DNA of 64,000 nt, from positions 62,001 through 126,000 of the forward strand of contig CAJUMF010000004.1 in assembly GCA_910586965.1 (NCBI GenBank). The letters are read 5' to 3'. Origin of the DNA: an uncultured Dorea sp. (GTDB lineage Bacteria > Bacillota > Clostridia > Lachnospirales > Lachnospiraceae). Within the stretch, counting starts at the first letter, position 1. Each line of letters opens with the position of its first letter. This document shows, in pieces, positions 16,050-24,161 of this stretch. A program made the position numbers and the translations under genes. Below the pieces are notes generated by a model. The model saw only the letters and a list, made by a program, of their open reading frames with translations. It was not told where the DNA came from and searched no databases.

Positions 16050-16067
16050 GTTACTGTGAACAGTTAC
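16050..16067. promoter_or_regulatory. imperfect 18-bp palindrome, possible operator
   Basis: GTTACTGTGAACAGTTAC is symmetric at 14 of 18 positions. It sits inside a wider stem formed by GATATGTTAC and GTTACATATC, between the dehydrogenase and the YgjP-like gene. No regulator can be assigned. Confidence 0.35.
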
Positions 16068-16191
16068 ATATCCTGAAACTTTTCATGGGTCATGTACTGA
16101 CTGGACTTTACCTAAGAATATGATACAGGAGAGAGGGCGGTTTTGGCGCGGCAAGATTCGGAATGCCGTCCCGGGCGCAATAGGGCATAGG

Positions 16192-16767
16192 ATGATTACA
16201 GAATATAAAATGTCAGGGGAAAGCACGGAGGTCTGCATCCGGGTCATACGTTCTGCAAGGAAGAGCATTGGCCTGGAAGTAAGGGCGGACGGAGAGGTGC
16301 TTGCAAGGATACCGGGGAGGCTTTCAGACCGGGAGCTTAAGAAGTTTTTAGAAGGACACAAGGGATGGATTTTCGATAAGGTGCGTCTTTCCGGGGAGAG
16401 GAAAGAAAACAGGACGACAGTTGACGCGCCTTTGATGGAGGAGATGACGGCGGCGGAAACGGAGGGGATGAAGAAAAGATTCCTTGAGCGGACGCGGCAC
16501 TACAGCAGCTTAATGGGCGTTACCTTTGGGAGGATAACGGTGCGGAATCAGAAGACCCGGTGGGGGAGCTGCAGCGCAAAAGGTAACCTTAACTTTAATT
16601 ATCTGCTCTATTTCCTGCCGGAAGAGCTTTTAGACTATGTGGTCGTGCATGAGCTGGCGCACAGAAAGCATATGGATCATTCGGCTGAATTCTGGGCGGA
16701 GGTGGGCAGGTTTTTTCCGGACTATAAAAGGTGCAGGAAAAAACTTAAGGAGACCTGGATAAAGTGA
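16192..16767 (+). CDS. YgjP-like (DUF45) metal-dependent hydrolase
   Basis: A 191-aa protein of the YgjP/DUF45 group, related to SprT/WLM zinc peptidases. The zinc motif HELAHRKHMDHS supplies HExxH and a third His. Upstream, TRWGSCSAKGNLNFNY is the conserved block of the family. The N-terminus holds the usual IRSARKSIGLEVR start strand. Start choice is uncertain: ATG 16120 adds 24 unlike-family residues without a ribosome site, and ATG 16210 is also possible. The physiological substrate is unknown for the family. It is followed 29 bases later by the DUF1461 gene. Confidence 0.85.
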   Translation: MITEYKMSGESTEVCIRVIRSARKSIGLEVRADGEVLARIPGRLSDRELKKFLEGHKGWIFDKVRLSGERKENRTTVDAPLMEEMTAAETEGMKKRFLERTRHYSSLMGVTFGRITVRNQKTRWGSCSAKGNLNFNYLLYFLPEELLDYVVVHELAHRKHMDHSAEFWAEVGRFFPDYKRCRKKLKETWIK

Positions 16768-16796
16768 ATTGAGAAAGAAGGGAGAACAGACAGAGT

Positions 16797-17540
16797 ATGG
16801 TTAGTAAACAAAATATGAAGAGACAAGGGAAAGACTATCTTTTTTTGGGGGTTCTTGCGATGTTCCTTTTGATAGTTTCCTTGCTGCTTACCAGTTTCCA
16901 GATTGCCATTTATGGAGATCCCAAGTATCAATTTTATGAGAAAGAGTATGTAAAATATAAGGTGACAGAATCACTTGGCATGGAACTTTCCGATGTAATG
17001 GCGGTGACAGATCATATGATGGATTACCTGATCGGGCGCGAGGAAGAACTTTCTATTGAGACAGAAGTTGATGGAAAAAGGCAGGATTTTTTCAATGAGC
17101 AGGACAGGCTCCATATGGCGGATGTGAAAAATCTCTTTCTTGGAGGGCTTAAGCTTCGGACACTGTTTTTTTTGCTGTCAGTCCTTTTAATAGGTGCTTT
17201 GGTGTTTAAGAAGGCAGATATAGGAAAGATATTGCCAAGGGCATATGGGATTGCCATGGCAGTGTTGGCGGCGGTGATGCTCTTTTTGGGGATTGCTTTT
17301 GCCATCGATTTTACAAGATGCTTTACGATATTTCACGAGATGTTTTTTACGAATGATCTGTGGATGTTTGATGAAAGTACAGATTATATGATCCGTATGC
17401 TGCCGGAGGGCTTTTTCTCTGATATGGTCGTTCGGATTGTTAAAGTGTTTGTCGGAAGCCTTGCCTTGCTCGGAGTTGTGATTGGGATCATATATAAAAT
17501 TTATGATAGGCATACCGCAGGCAAAGAAAATGTGATATGA
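16797..17540 (+). CDS. DUF1461 / TIGR01906 integral membrane protein
   Basis: A 247-aa protein with four predicted membrane segments near residues 14-36, 120-138, 145-168 and 215-237. An extracytoplasmic part with Tyr and acidic residues lies between the first two. The layout and the N-terminal LLTSFQIAIY and YEKEYVKYKV segments match the TIGR01906 family of Firmicutes. Its function is unknown. It may be co-transcribed with the YgjP-like gene (29-base gap). Confidence 0.8.
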   Translation: MVSKQNMKRQGKDYLFLGVLAMFLLIVSLLLTSFQIAIYGDPKYQFYEKEYVKYKVTESLGMELSDVMAVTDHMMDYLIGREEELSIETEVDGKRQDFFNEQDRLHMADVKNLFLGGLKLRTLFFLLSVLLIGALVFKKADIGKILPRAYGIAMAVLAAVMLFLGIAFAIDFTRCFTIFHEMFFTNDLWMFDESTDYMIRMLPEGFFSDMVVRIVKVFVGSLALLGVVIGIIYKIYDRHTAGKENVI

Positions 17541-17593
17541 TAGGGTATACGGCGAAAAGAGTGTTAGTGTCGGTACATGAAGGAGGAGAATGA

Positions 17594-20500
17594 ATGAGTA
17601 GTGTAAAGCGAGTATTTGTAGAAAAAAAGCCGGATTTTGCTGTGCAGGCGAAGGATTTAGAGCATGAGATCAAGGGATATCTGGGAATCAGTGATATTGC
17701 GTCTGTGCGGGTACTGATCCGCTATGACGTAGAGAATGTGTCGGATGAGACCTTTGAGAAAGCGTGCAACGGCATTTTCGCAGAGCCGCCGGTAGATGTT
17801 TTGTACCGGGAGGAATTCCCGGTGGGGGATAACAGCAAAGTATTTTCCGTGGAATATCTTCCGGGGCAGTTTGACCAGAGGGCAGATTCCGCAGTGCAGT
17901 GTATCCAGTTTATAAAAGAAGATGAAAAACCAGTGATCAAGACAGCAATCGTCTATGTGATCGAGGGAGAGGGAAGAGAGATTTCTGATGCGGAACTTCT
18001 GGCGGTGAAGGCACACTGTATTAATCCTGTAGATTCAAGGGAAACCGGGATGGAAAAGCCAATGACCCTTGTGACGGTATTTGATGAGCCGGAGGATGTC
18101 ATTATCTTTGAGGGATTTAAGGATATGGAAGAAGGAAAGCTTAAAGAGCTTTACGGTTCTCTGGGGCTTGCCATGACCTTTAAGGATTTCCTGCATATCC
18201 AGAATTATTTTCGGAATAAGGAGACGAGAGATCCGTCGATGACGGAGATCCGGGTTCTGGATACTTATTGGTCGGATCATTGCCGTCATACGACTTTTTC
18301 GACAGAACTTACGGACGTTTCTTTTGGTGAGGGTGACTACCGGACCCCTATCGAGGAGACATACCGGCAGTATCTTGCGGATCACAGTGAGATTTTTAAG
18401 GGCAGAGAGGACAAGTTTGTCTGTTTGATGGATCTGGCGTTGATGGCTATGCGCAAGCTTAAGAAGGAAGGGAAGCTTAAAGACCAGGAGGAATCCGAGG
18501 AGATCAATGCCTGCAGCATCGTTGTCCCGGTTACGGTAGACGGCGTGGAGGAAGAGTGGCTGGTGAACTTTAAAAATGAGACACATAATCACCCCACAGA
18601 GATCGAACCTTTCGGCGGTGCGGCCACCTGTCTCGGCGGAGCTATCCGGGATCCGCTTTCCGGGCGTACCTACGTGTATCAGGCGATGCGTGTAACGGGG
18701 GCGGCTGATCCTACCGTCTCCGTTAAAGATACCCTTAAGGGTAAGCTTCCGCAGAAGAAGCTTGTGCGCGAGGCCGCTCATGGATACAGTTCTTACGGTA
18801 ACCAGATCGGACTTTCCACAGGTGCAGTAAAGGAGATCTACCATCCGAATTACGTGGCGAAACGTATGGAGATCGGTGCTGTTCTTGGGGCGGCTCCAAG
18901 GCGTGCAGTGATCCGGGAGACTTCGGATCCGGGAGATATCATCATCCTTCTTGGCGGGCGCACCGGAAGGGACGGCTGCGGCGGCGCTACCGGGTCTTCC
19001 AAGGTGCACACCACAGAGTCTATTGAGACCTGCGGTGCGGAGGTGCAGAAGGGAAATGCACCGACAGAGCGCAAGATCCAGCGTATGTTCCGCAGGGAAG
19101 AAGTAAGCAGATTGATTAAAAAGTGTAATGATTTTGGTGCAGGCGGCGTATCTGTTGCCATCGGTGAGCTGGCGGACGGGCTTAAAGTTGATCTCGACAA
19201 GGTGCCGAAAAAATACGCAGGGCTTGATGGTACAGAGATTGCAATCTCCGAGTCCCAGGAGCGTATGGCGGTTGTGGTAGACCCAAAGAATGTGGAAGAG
19301 TTCATGGGTTACGCGAAAGAGGAGAACTTAGAAGCTGTGGAGGTGGCAGTTGTCACTGAGGAGCCAAGGCTTGTCCTGTCCTGGAGGGGAAAGGAGATCG
19401 TCAATCTTTCCCGGGCATTTTTAGATACGAACGGCGCGCATCAGGAGACTGCCGTTGCGGTGGATATTCCTGACCGGAAGAACAGTATCCTTGTGCGGGA
19501 GGAAGTGGGAGATATACGAAGAAAATGGCTTTCTGTACTTTCGGATCTTAATGTCTGCTCCCAGAAAGGTCTTGTGGAGATGTTCGACGGTTCCATCGGG
19601 GCGGCTTCTGTATTCATGCCTCACGGTGGCAAGTATCAGGCTACCGAGACCCAGGCTATGGTTGCCAGACTCCCGGTGCTTAAAGGGGACTGTGATACAG
19701 TGACGATGATGAGCTACGGCTTCGACCCGTACCTGTCTACCTGGAGTCCGTATCACGGAGCTATCTATGCAGTGACGGAGTCGGTGGCGAAGATTGTGGC
19801 AAACGGCGGCGATCACCGGAAGATCCGCTTTACTTTCCAGGAGTATTTCCGCCGGATGACTGAGGAACCGGGCAGATGGAGCCAGCCATTTGCGGCGCTT
19901 CTCGGGGCATATAATGCGCAGCTTGGCTTCGGCCTTCCTTCCATCGGAGGAAAGGACAGTATGTCCGGTACTTTTGAGGATATTGACGTTCCGCCTACAC
20001 TGGTTTCTTTTGCGGTAGATATCGCAAAAGAAAAGGATATAATCACGCCGGAGCTTAAGGCGGCGGGGAATAAATTAGTATGGCTCCGTATTCCGACGGA
20101 TGAGTATGATGTTCCGGTCTATGACAAGGTGATGGAGCAGTATGGAAAATTTACCGAGGATATCCGTGCGGGCAGGATCGTATCGGCGTACGCGGCGGAC
20201 CGTCATGGTGTGATCGCTGCGGTGAGCCGCATGGCTTTTGGAAACCGTATGGGTGTGAAGATTGAGCACAATATGGATGCGAGAGATCTGTTTGCACCGG
20301 CTTTCGGCGATATCATCGCAGAAGTTCCCGACGGAAAAGTGGGAGAGCTTGCGATTTCGTATACGGTGATCGGTGAGGTGACAGGAGAAGGAATGTTCTC
20401 CTACGGCAGTGTAGAGATTCCGGAAGCAGAGGCAGAAGAAGCGTGGAAGGCAACTTTGGAAAAGGTATTTAAGACGAATTCCGGCGCGCCGGGCCAGGAG

Positions 20501-21361
20501 GAGAAGATAGAAACAGGGCTTTACCATGCCTCGGATATCCATATCTGCACCCATAAGATTGCGCAGCCGACAGTATTCATCCCTGTATTCCCAGGGACAA
20601 ACTGTGAGTACGACAGCACGAAAGCTTTCGAACGGGCAGGTGCCAGGGTCGTAACTAAAGTGTTTAAAAATCTTGACGCGGCAGATATTATCGATTCGGT
20701 GAATATCTTTGAGAAAGCCATTGACGGGGCACAGATCATTATGTTCCCGGGCGGATTTTCCGCAGGTGACGAACCGGATGGGTCGGCGAAGTTCTTTGCG
20801 ACAGCTTTCCAGAATGCCAAGATCAAGGAGGCGGTGGAGCGTCTGTTAAATGAGAGGGACGGTCTTGCGCTCGGGATCTGTAACGGCTTCCAGGCCCTTG
20901 TGAAGCTGGGGCTTGTGCCAAATGGCCGGATTACCGGGCAGGATGAAAAATCTCCGACACTGACCTACAATACGATTGGACGCCATATTTCCAAGATGAT
21001 CTACGTGAAGGTCGTTACGGACAAGTCTCCATGGCTCAAAGGTGCCGAACTCGGTGGTGTGTACACGAACCCGGCATCTCATGGAGAAGGTCGTTTTGTG
21101 GCGGATAAGGAGTGGCTTGACCGGCTTTTTGCCAATGGCCAGGTTGCGACCCAGTACTGTGATATCGACGGGAATATCACGATGGACGAAGAGTGGAATG
21201 TGAACGGTTCCTACATGTCAATCGAGGGAATCACAAGCCCGGACGGACGGGTGTTTGGCAAGATGGCGCACTCCGAGAGACGCGGCCGGTCTGTGGCAAT
21301 GAATATCTACGGCGAGCAGGATATGAAGATCTTCGAGTCCGGTGTAGAGTATTTTAGATAG
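17594..21361 (+). CDS. purL: phosphoribosylformylglycinamidine synthase, single-chain
   Basis: Makes FGAM from FGAR, ATP and glutamine in de novo purine synthesis. The 1255-aa chain fuses the PurS-like N-terminus, two AIRS-type ATP/substrate halves and a C-terminal class I glutaminase, the form common in Clostridia. DTYWSDHCRHTTF and NFKNETHNHPTEIEPFGGA are synthase motifs. In the glutaminase, PGGFSAGDEPDGS precedes the nucleophile Cys of LGICNGFQAL, and SHGEGRF carries the catalytic His and Glu. AAGGAGGAG lies before the ATG. No other pur genes adjoin it, though purA lies at 44 kb. Confidence 0.97.
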   Translation: MSSVKRVFVEKKPDFAVQAKDLEHEIKGYLGISDIASVRVLIRYDVENVSDETFEKACNGIFAEPPVDVLYREEFPVGDNSKVFSVEYLPGQFDQRADSAVQCIQFIKEDEKPVIKTAIVYVIEGEGREISDAELLAVKAHCINPVDSRETGMEKPMTLVTVFDEPEDVIIFEGFKDMEEGKLKELYGSLGLAMTFKDFLHIQNYFRNKETRDPSMTEIRVLDTYWSDHCRHTTFSTELTDVSFGEGDYRTPIEETYRQYLADHSEIFKGREDKFVCLMDLALMAMRKLKKEGKLKDQEESEEINACSIVVPVTVDGVEEEWLVNFKNETHNHPTEIEPFGGAATCLGGAIRDPLSGRTYVYQAMRVTGAADPTVSVKDTLKGKLPQKKLVREAAHGYSSYGNQIGLSTGAVKEIYHPNYVAKRMEIGAVLGAAPRRAVIRETSDPGDIIILLGGRTGRDGCGGATGSSKVHTTESIETCGAEVQKGNAPTERKIQRMFRREEVSRLIKKCNDFGAGGVSVAIGELADGLKVDLDKVPKKYAGLDGTEIAISESQERMAVVVDPKNVEEFMGYAKEENLEAVEVAVVTEEPRLVLSWRGKEIVNLSRAFLDTNGAHQETAVAVDIPDRKNSILVREEVGDIRRKWLSVLSDLNVCSQKGLVEMFDGSIGAASVFMPHGGKYQATETQAMVARLPVLKGDCDTVTMMSYGFDPYLSTWSPYHGAIYAVTESVAKIVANGGDHRKIRFTFQEYFRRMTEEPGRWSQPFAALLGAYNAQLGFGLPSIGGKDSMSGTFEDIDVPPTLVSFAVDIAKEKDIITPELKAAGNKLVWLRIPTDEYDVPVYDKVMEQYGKFTEDIRAGRIVSAYAADRHGVIAAVSRMAFGNRMGVKIEHNMDARDLFAPAFGDIIAEVPDGKVGELAISYTVIGEVTGEGMFSYGSVEIPEAEAEEAWKATLEKVFKTNSGAPGQEEKIETGLYHASDIHICTHKIAQPTVFIPVFPGTNCEYDSTKAFERAGARVVTKVFKNLDAADIIDSVNIFEKAIDGAQIIMFPGGFSAGDEPDGSAKFFATAFQNAKIKEAVERLLNERDGLALGICNGFQALVKLGLVPNGRITGQDEKSPTLTYNTIGRHISKMIYVKVVTDKSPWLKGAELGGVYTNPASHGEGRFVADKEWLDRLFANGQVATQYCDIDGNITMDEEWNVNGSYMSIEGITSPDGRVFGKMAHSERRGRSVAMNIYGEQDMKIFESGVEYFR

Positions 21362-21494
21362 AGTAAATGAATGAATCAAACTCTTTCGTTGCATAACGAT
21401 GAATAAAAATGAGAAAAAATGTCCCATGAATAGTTGTGAATGCAGGAAAAAGATGTGAGAATTGCAAAAAATAATAAATTTTGCAAAAAAAATC

Positions 21495-21523
21495 TTGTGT
21501 TCTACATGGAAATCCTTTACAAT
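21495..21523 (+). promoter_or_regulatory. promoter for gdhA
   Basis: TTGTGT at 21495-21500, a 17-base spacer, and TACAAT at 21518-21523. The predicted transcript would begin near 21530, about 95 bases before the gene. Confidence 0.7.
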
Positions 21524-21543
21524 GTTAAAGGACAAAAGCGCTG

Positions 21544-21577
21544 AAAAAGCGGATAGACGTTGTCTGTCCGCTTTTTA
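21544..21577 (+). terminator. leader hairpin upstream of gdhA, possible attenuator
   Basis: AAAAAGCGGA and AGAC pair with GTCT and TCCGCTTTTT across one mismatch, leaving a 3-nt loop and five T residues. It lies just after the predicted gdhA transcription start, so it could stop leader transcription or stabilise the 5' end. It could also end purL transcription. Confidence 0.65.
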
Positions 21578-21622
21578 AAGCTTTGAGGAAATTAAGGAAA
21601 CAGTTCTAGGAGGTAAATGGAT

Positions 21623-22957
21623 ATGTCATATGTTGATGAAGTCTTACAGCGAGTGGTAGAAAAGAATCCGGCTGAACCAGAGTTCCATCAGGCCGTGAAA
21701 GAAGTATTGGAATCACTCAGGGTAGTAGTAGAGGCGAATGAGGAGAAGTTCAGAAAGGATGCGTTGCTTGAAAGATTGGTAGAGCCGGAGAGACAGATTA
21801 AGTTCCGTGTTCCGTGGGTAGATGATAAAGGACAGGTTCAGGTGAATACCGGGTATCGCGTGCAGTTCAGCAGTGCGATCGGACCATATAAGGGAGGGCT
21901 TCGTCTCCACCCGTCTGTAAATCTTGGAATTATCAAGTTCCTGGGATTTGAGCAGATTTTTAAGAATTCTTTGACCGGACTTCCGATCGGCGGAGGAAAG
22001 GGTGGTTCCGACTTTGACCCGAAGGGCAAATCAGACAGAGAAGTTATGGCATTCTGCCAGAGCTTCATGACAGAACTTTGTAAATATATTGGCGCTGACA
22101 CAGACGTTCCGGCCGGAGATATCGGTACAGGTGCCAGAGAGATTGGCTACATGTTCGGACAATATAAGAGAATCCGCGGCCTTTACGAGGGTGTCCTTAC
22201 CGGTAAGGGATTGAGCTACGGCGGTTCACTGGCAAGAACAGAGGCTACCGGATATGGTCTTTTATATCTGACAGAAGAGCTTCTTAAGATCAATGGCAAG
22301 GAATTAAAGGGAAAGACTGTTGCAGTGTCAGGTTCCGGAAATGTTGCTATCTATGCCACAGAGAAGGCACAGCAGTTGGGCGCTAAAGTGGTGACTGTCA
22401 GCGATTCTAACGGATGGGTGTACGATCCGGAGGGGATTGATGTTGCCGCCTTGAAAGAGATCAAGGAAGTAAAACGTGCAAGATTGACAGAGTATAAGAA
22501 TTATCGCCCGAATTCAGAGTATCATGAGGGACGGGGGGTATGGACCGTGAAAGTTGATGTCGCCCTTCCATGTGCAACACAGAATGAGCTGCATCTTGAA
22601 GACGCAAAACAGCTTGTTGCCAATGGATGTATACTTGTTGCAGAAGGAGCTAATATGCCGACGACTATGGATGCAACAGAGTATCTGCAGGACAACGGTG
22701 TACTCTTTGCTCCTGGAAAGGCAGCCAATGCAGGCGGCGTAGCGACATCTGCCCTGGAAATGTCTCAGAACAGTGAACGTCTGAGCTGGAGCTTTGAGGA
22801 AGTGGATGCAAAGCTTAAGGGTATCATGGTGAATATCTGTCACAATATGGTTGATGCGGCGAAACGTTACGGTGCGGAAGGTAATTATGTAATGGGTGCC
22901 AATATTGCAGGTTTTGAGAAGGTTGTAGACGCGATGACTGCACAGGGAATCGTATAG
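21623..22957 (+). CDS. gdhA: glutamate dehydrogenase, hexameric NADP-type
   Basis: Interconverts 2-oxoglutarate plus ammonia and glutamate. The 444-aa length fits the small hexameric group. The substrate site is visible as KGGLRLHPSVNLGIIKFL and GLPIGGGKGGSDFDPKGKSD, PAGDIGTGAREIGYM follows, and AVSGSGNVAIYA is the dinucleotide fold. The start at 21623 lies 8 bases after AGGAGGT; the ATG at 21617 would leave only 2. It has its own promoter and leader hairpin. In this lineage it usually serves ammonia assimilation, which is inference here. Confidence 0.96.
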   Translation: MSYVDEVLQRVVEKNPAEPEFHQAVKEVLESLRVVVEANEEKFRKDALLERLVEPERQIKFRVPWVDDKGQVQVNTGYRVQFSSAIGPYKGGLRLHPSVNLGIIKFLGFEQIFKNSLTGLPIGGGKGGSDFDPKGKSDREVMAFCQSFMTELCKYIGADTDVPAGDIGTGAREIGYMFGQYKRIRGLYEGVLTGKGLSYGGSLARTEATGYGLLYLTEELLKINGKELKGKTVAVSGSGNVAIYATEKAQQLGAKVVTVSDSNGWVYDPEGIDVAALKEIKEVKRARLTEYKNYRPNSEYHEGRGVWTVKVDVALPCATQNELHLEDAKQLVANGCILVAEGANMPTTMDATEYLQDNGVLFAPGKAANAGGVATSALEMSQNSERLSWSFEEVDAKLKGIMVNICHNMVDAAKRYGAEGNYVMGANIAGFEKVVDAMTAQGIV

Positions 22958-22989
22958 TACAAAATAATTAAAAAACCAGCAAAAAGGTG

Positions 22990-23019
22990 TTGACAAATAC
23001 TGACAAAGGATAGTATAAT
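22990..23019 (+). promoter_or_regulatory. promoter for the tRNA-Val/tRNA-Met pair
   Basis: TTGACA at 22990-22995, an 18-base spacer, and TATAAT at 23014-23019, both hexamers matching consensus. The first tRNA starts 37 bases later. Confidence 0.85.
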
Positions 23020-23056
23020 AGCAAAGCGGGTTCGAGATAAGAACTCGCTAAGATAT

Positions 23057-23129
23057 GGGATCATAGCTCAGCTGGGAGAGCATCTGCCTTACAAGCAGAG
23101 GGTCATAGGTTCGAGCCCTATAGGCCCCA
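23057..23129 (+). tRNA. tRNA-Val (anticodon TAC), acceptor stem with mismatches
   Basis: 73 nt fold into a cloverleaf. The D stem is GCTC/GAGC, the anticodon stem TCTGC/GCAGA with loop CTTACAA (anticodon TAC), and the T stem ATAGG/CCTAT with loop TTCGAGC. The acceptor arms GGGATCA and AGGCCCC pair poorly: 4-69 is A-C and 7-66 is A-A, with a U-G at 5-68. The 3' arm would fit GGGGCCT, as in tRNA-Ala, better. CCA is not encoded. Confidence 0.88.
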
Positions 23130-23151
23130 GGATTTTCTCAAAAGTATATAT

Positions 23152-23225
23152 GGCGGAATAGCTCAGTTGGCTAGAGCACACGGTTCATACCCGTGGTGTC
23201 GCTGGTTCAAATCCAGTTCCCGCTA
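23152..23225 (+). tRNA. tRNA-Met (anticodon CAT)
   Basis: 74 nt with D stem GCTC/GAGC, anticodon stem CACGG/CCGTG, loop TTCATAC and T stem GCTGG/CCAGT. The acceptor arms GGCGGAA and TCCCGCT have an A-C mismatch at 6-67 and a G-U end pair. The lack of initiator features suggests an elongator; a lysidine-modified Ile tRNA is a less likely alternative. CCA is not encoded. Confidence 0.9.
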
Positions 23226-23234
23226 CTTATTTAC

Positions 23235-23267
23235 AGAGGAGACGGTTGTTGACTGTCTTCTTTTTTT
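23235..23267 (+). terminator. terminator after the tRNA pair
   Basis: AGAGGAGAC pairs with GTCTTCTTT (two G-U pairs) and is followed by a T run to 23267. Its loop and right arm overlap a promoter for the next gene. Confidence 0.8.
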
Positions 23268-23277
23268 ATATTATGAT
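23249..23277 (+). promoter_or_regulatory. promoter overlapping the tRNA terminator
   Basis: TTGACT at 23249-23254, a 17-base spacer and TATGAT at 23272-23277. The -35 box lies in the loop of the tRNA terminator hairpin. It would drive the small membrane protein gene and ispF. Confidence 0.6.
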
Positions 23278-23306
23278 AATATCAGCAGTTACAAGGAGGA
23301 TGAAAA

Positions 23307-23603
23307 ATGACGAAGTCAAGGTTATTTCTTTATATTATTGCGGGAGGATATGTAGCTTATACAGGTTTGGGACTGTCTCAAAATGCTTTGGCGCAGCGGC
23401 CGGACAATTATATGATTTATCTGTTTATCGGGGTACTGTTTGTTGCAGTGGGTGGTTTTTTAGCAGTTTATAATGCCAGAAAACTTTTGAAGGGCGATTA
23501 TGTAAATTTTGCAGAGAGCGGCCCGGAACCAGATCAGCAAGAGAGTATTAACGAGAGTGAACAGGAAGGGGGAGCAGACGATGAGGATAGGAATGGGATA
23601 TGA
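23307..23603 (+). CDS. small two-helix membrane protein upstream of ispF
   Basis: A 98-aa protein of unknown function. Two hydrophobic segments (about residues 6-24 and 36-54) are followed by a short basic stretch, NARKLLKGDY, and a very acidic, Gln/Glu-rich tail. AAGGAGG lies before the ATG. The last 23 bases overlap the ispF start, so translation of the two is linked. I do not recognise a named family. Confidence 0.8.
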   Translation: MTKSRLFLYIIAGGYVAYTGLGLSQNALAQRPDNYMIYLFIGVLFVAVGGFLAVYNARKLLKGDYVNFAESGPEPDQQESINESEQEGGADDEDRNGI

Positions 23604-24138
23604 TGTACATCGGTTAGTGGAAGATCGGGATTTGATTTTAGGAGGGGTAAAGCTGCCATACGAGAAAGGACTTTTGGGACATTCCGATGCGGATGTTCTT
23701 TTACATGCAGTGATGGATGCCCTTTTGGGAGCAGCGGCTCTCGGGGATATTGGGAGGCATTTTCCGGATACGGATCCTGCGTATAAGGGAGCTTCAAGCC
23801 TGCGCCTTTTGGAACTTGTGGGGAAGCTTATTGACGAGAAGCTCTATGTGATTGGAAATATCGATGCGACGATCATTGCCCAGCGCCCCAAGATGGCGCC
23901 TTATATCGATGAGATGAGAAAGAATGTAGCTGGGGCGCTTAATATAGATACAGATCAGGTGAATATCAAGGCGACTACAGAGGAAGGGCTGGGCTTTACC
24001 GGAAGCGGAGAGGGGATCTCCGCCCAGGCGGTGGCTTGCCTGGAGACTGTCATGAATTACAGCTATACGGTGGCAACGGATGAGGGGAAGGGCTGTCCAG
24101 GGTGCGGCGGTTGCGGACATGCGTCCGGTATGGAATGA
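23581..24138 (+). CDS. ispF: 2-C-methyl-D-erythritol 2,4-cyclodiphosphate synthase with Cys-rich tail
   Basis: Makes MEcPP in the non-mevalonate (MEP) isoprenoid pathway. Metal ligands Asp8 and His10 lie in GYDVHR and His42 in LLHAVMDALLGA. HSDADV and the ATTEEGLGFTG block are also conserved. At 185 aa it exceeds the family's roughly 160: after the normal end (NYS) it carries about 25 extra residues ending CPGCGGCGHASGME. The extra Cys set resembles a metal- or cluster-binding tail; its role is unknown. The ATG at 23581 gives MRIGMGYDVH, the normal family start. The gene for GNAT follows 23 bases later. Confidence 0.95.
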   Translation: MRIGMGYDVHRLVEDRDLILGGVKLPYEKGLLGHSDADVLLHAVMDALLGAAALGDIGRHFPDTDPAYKGASSLRLLELVGKLIDEKLYVIGNIDATIIAQRPKMAPYIDEMRKNVAGALNIDTDQVNIKATTEEGLGFTGSGEGISAQAVACLETVMNYSYTVATDEGKGCPGCGGCGHASGME

Positions 24139-24161
24139 TACGGATAAAAAGGAGACACAGG

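Noticed and set aside
18035..19009. 324-codon minus-strand frame inside purL
   Set aside because: Shadow of purL; no ribosome site and no recognisable domain.
23246..23473. 75-codon frame starting at TTG 23246
   Set aside because: It begins inside the tRNA terminator and is out of frame with the small membrane protein, which has a good ribosome site at 23307.
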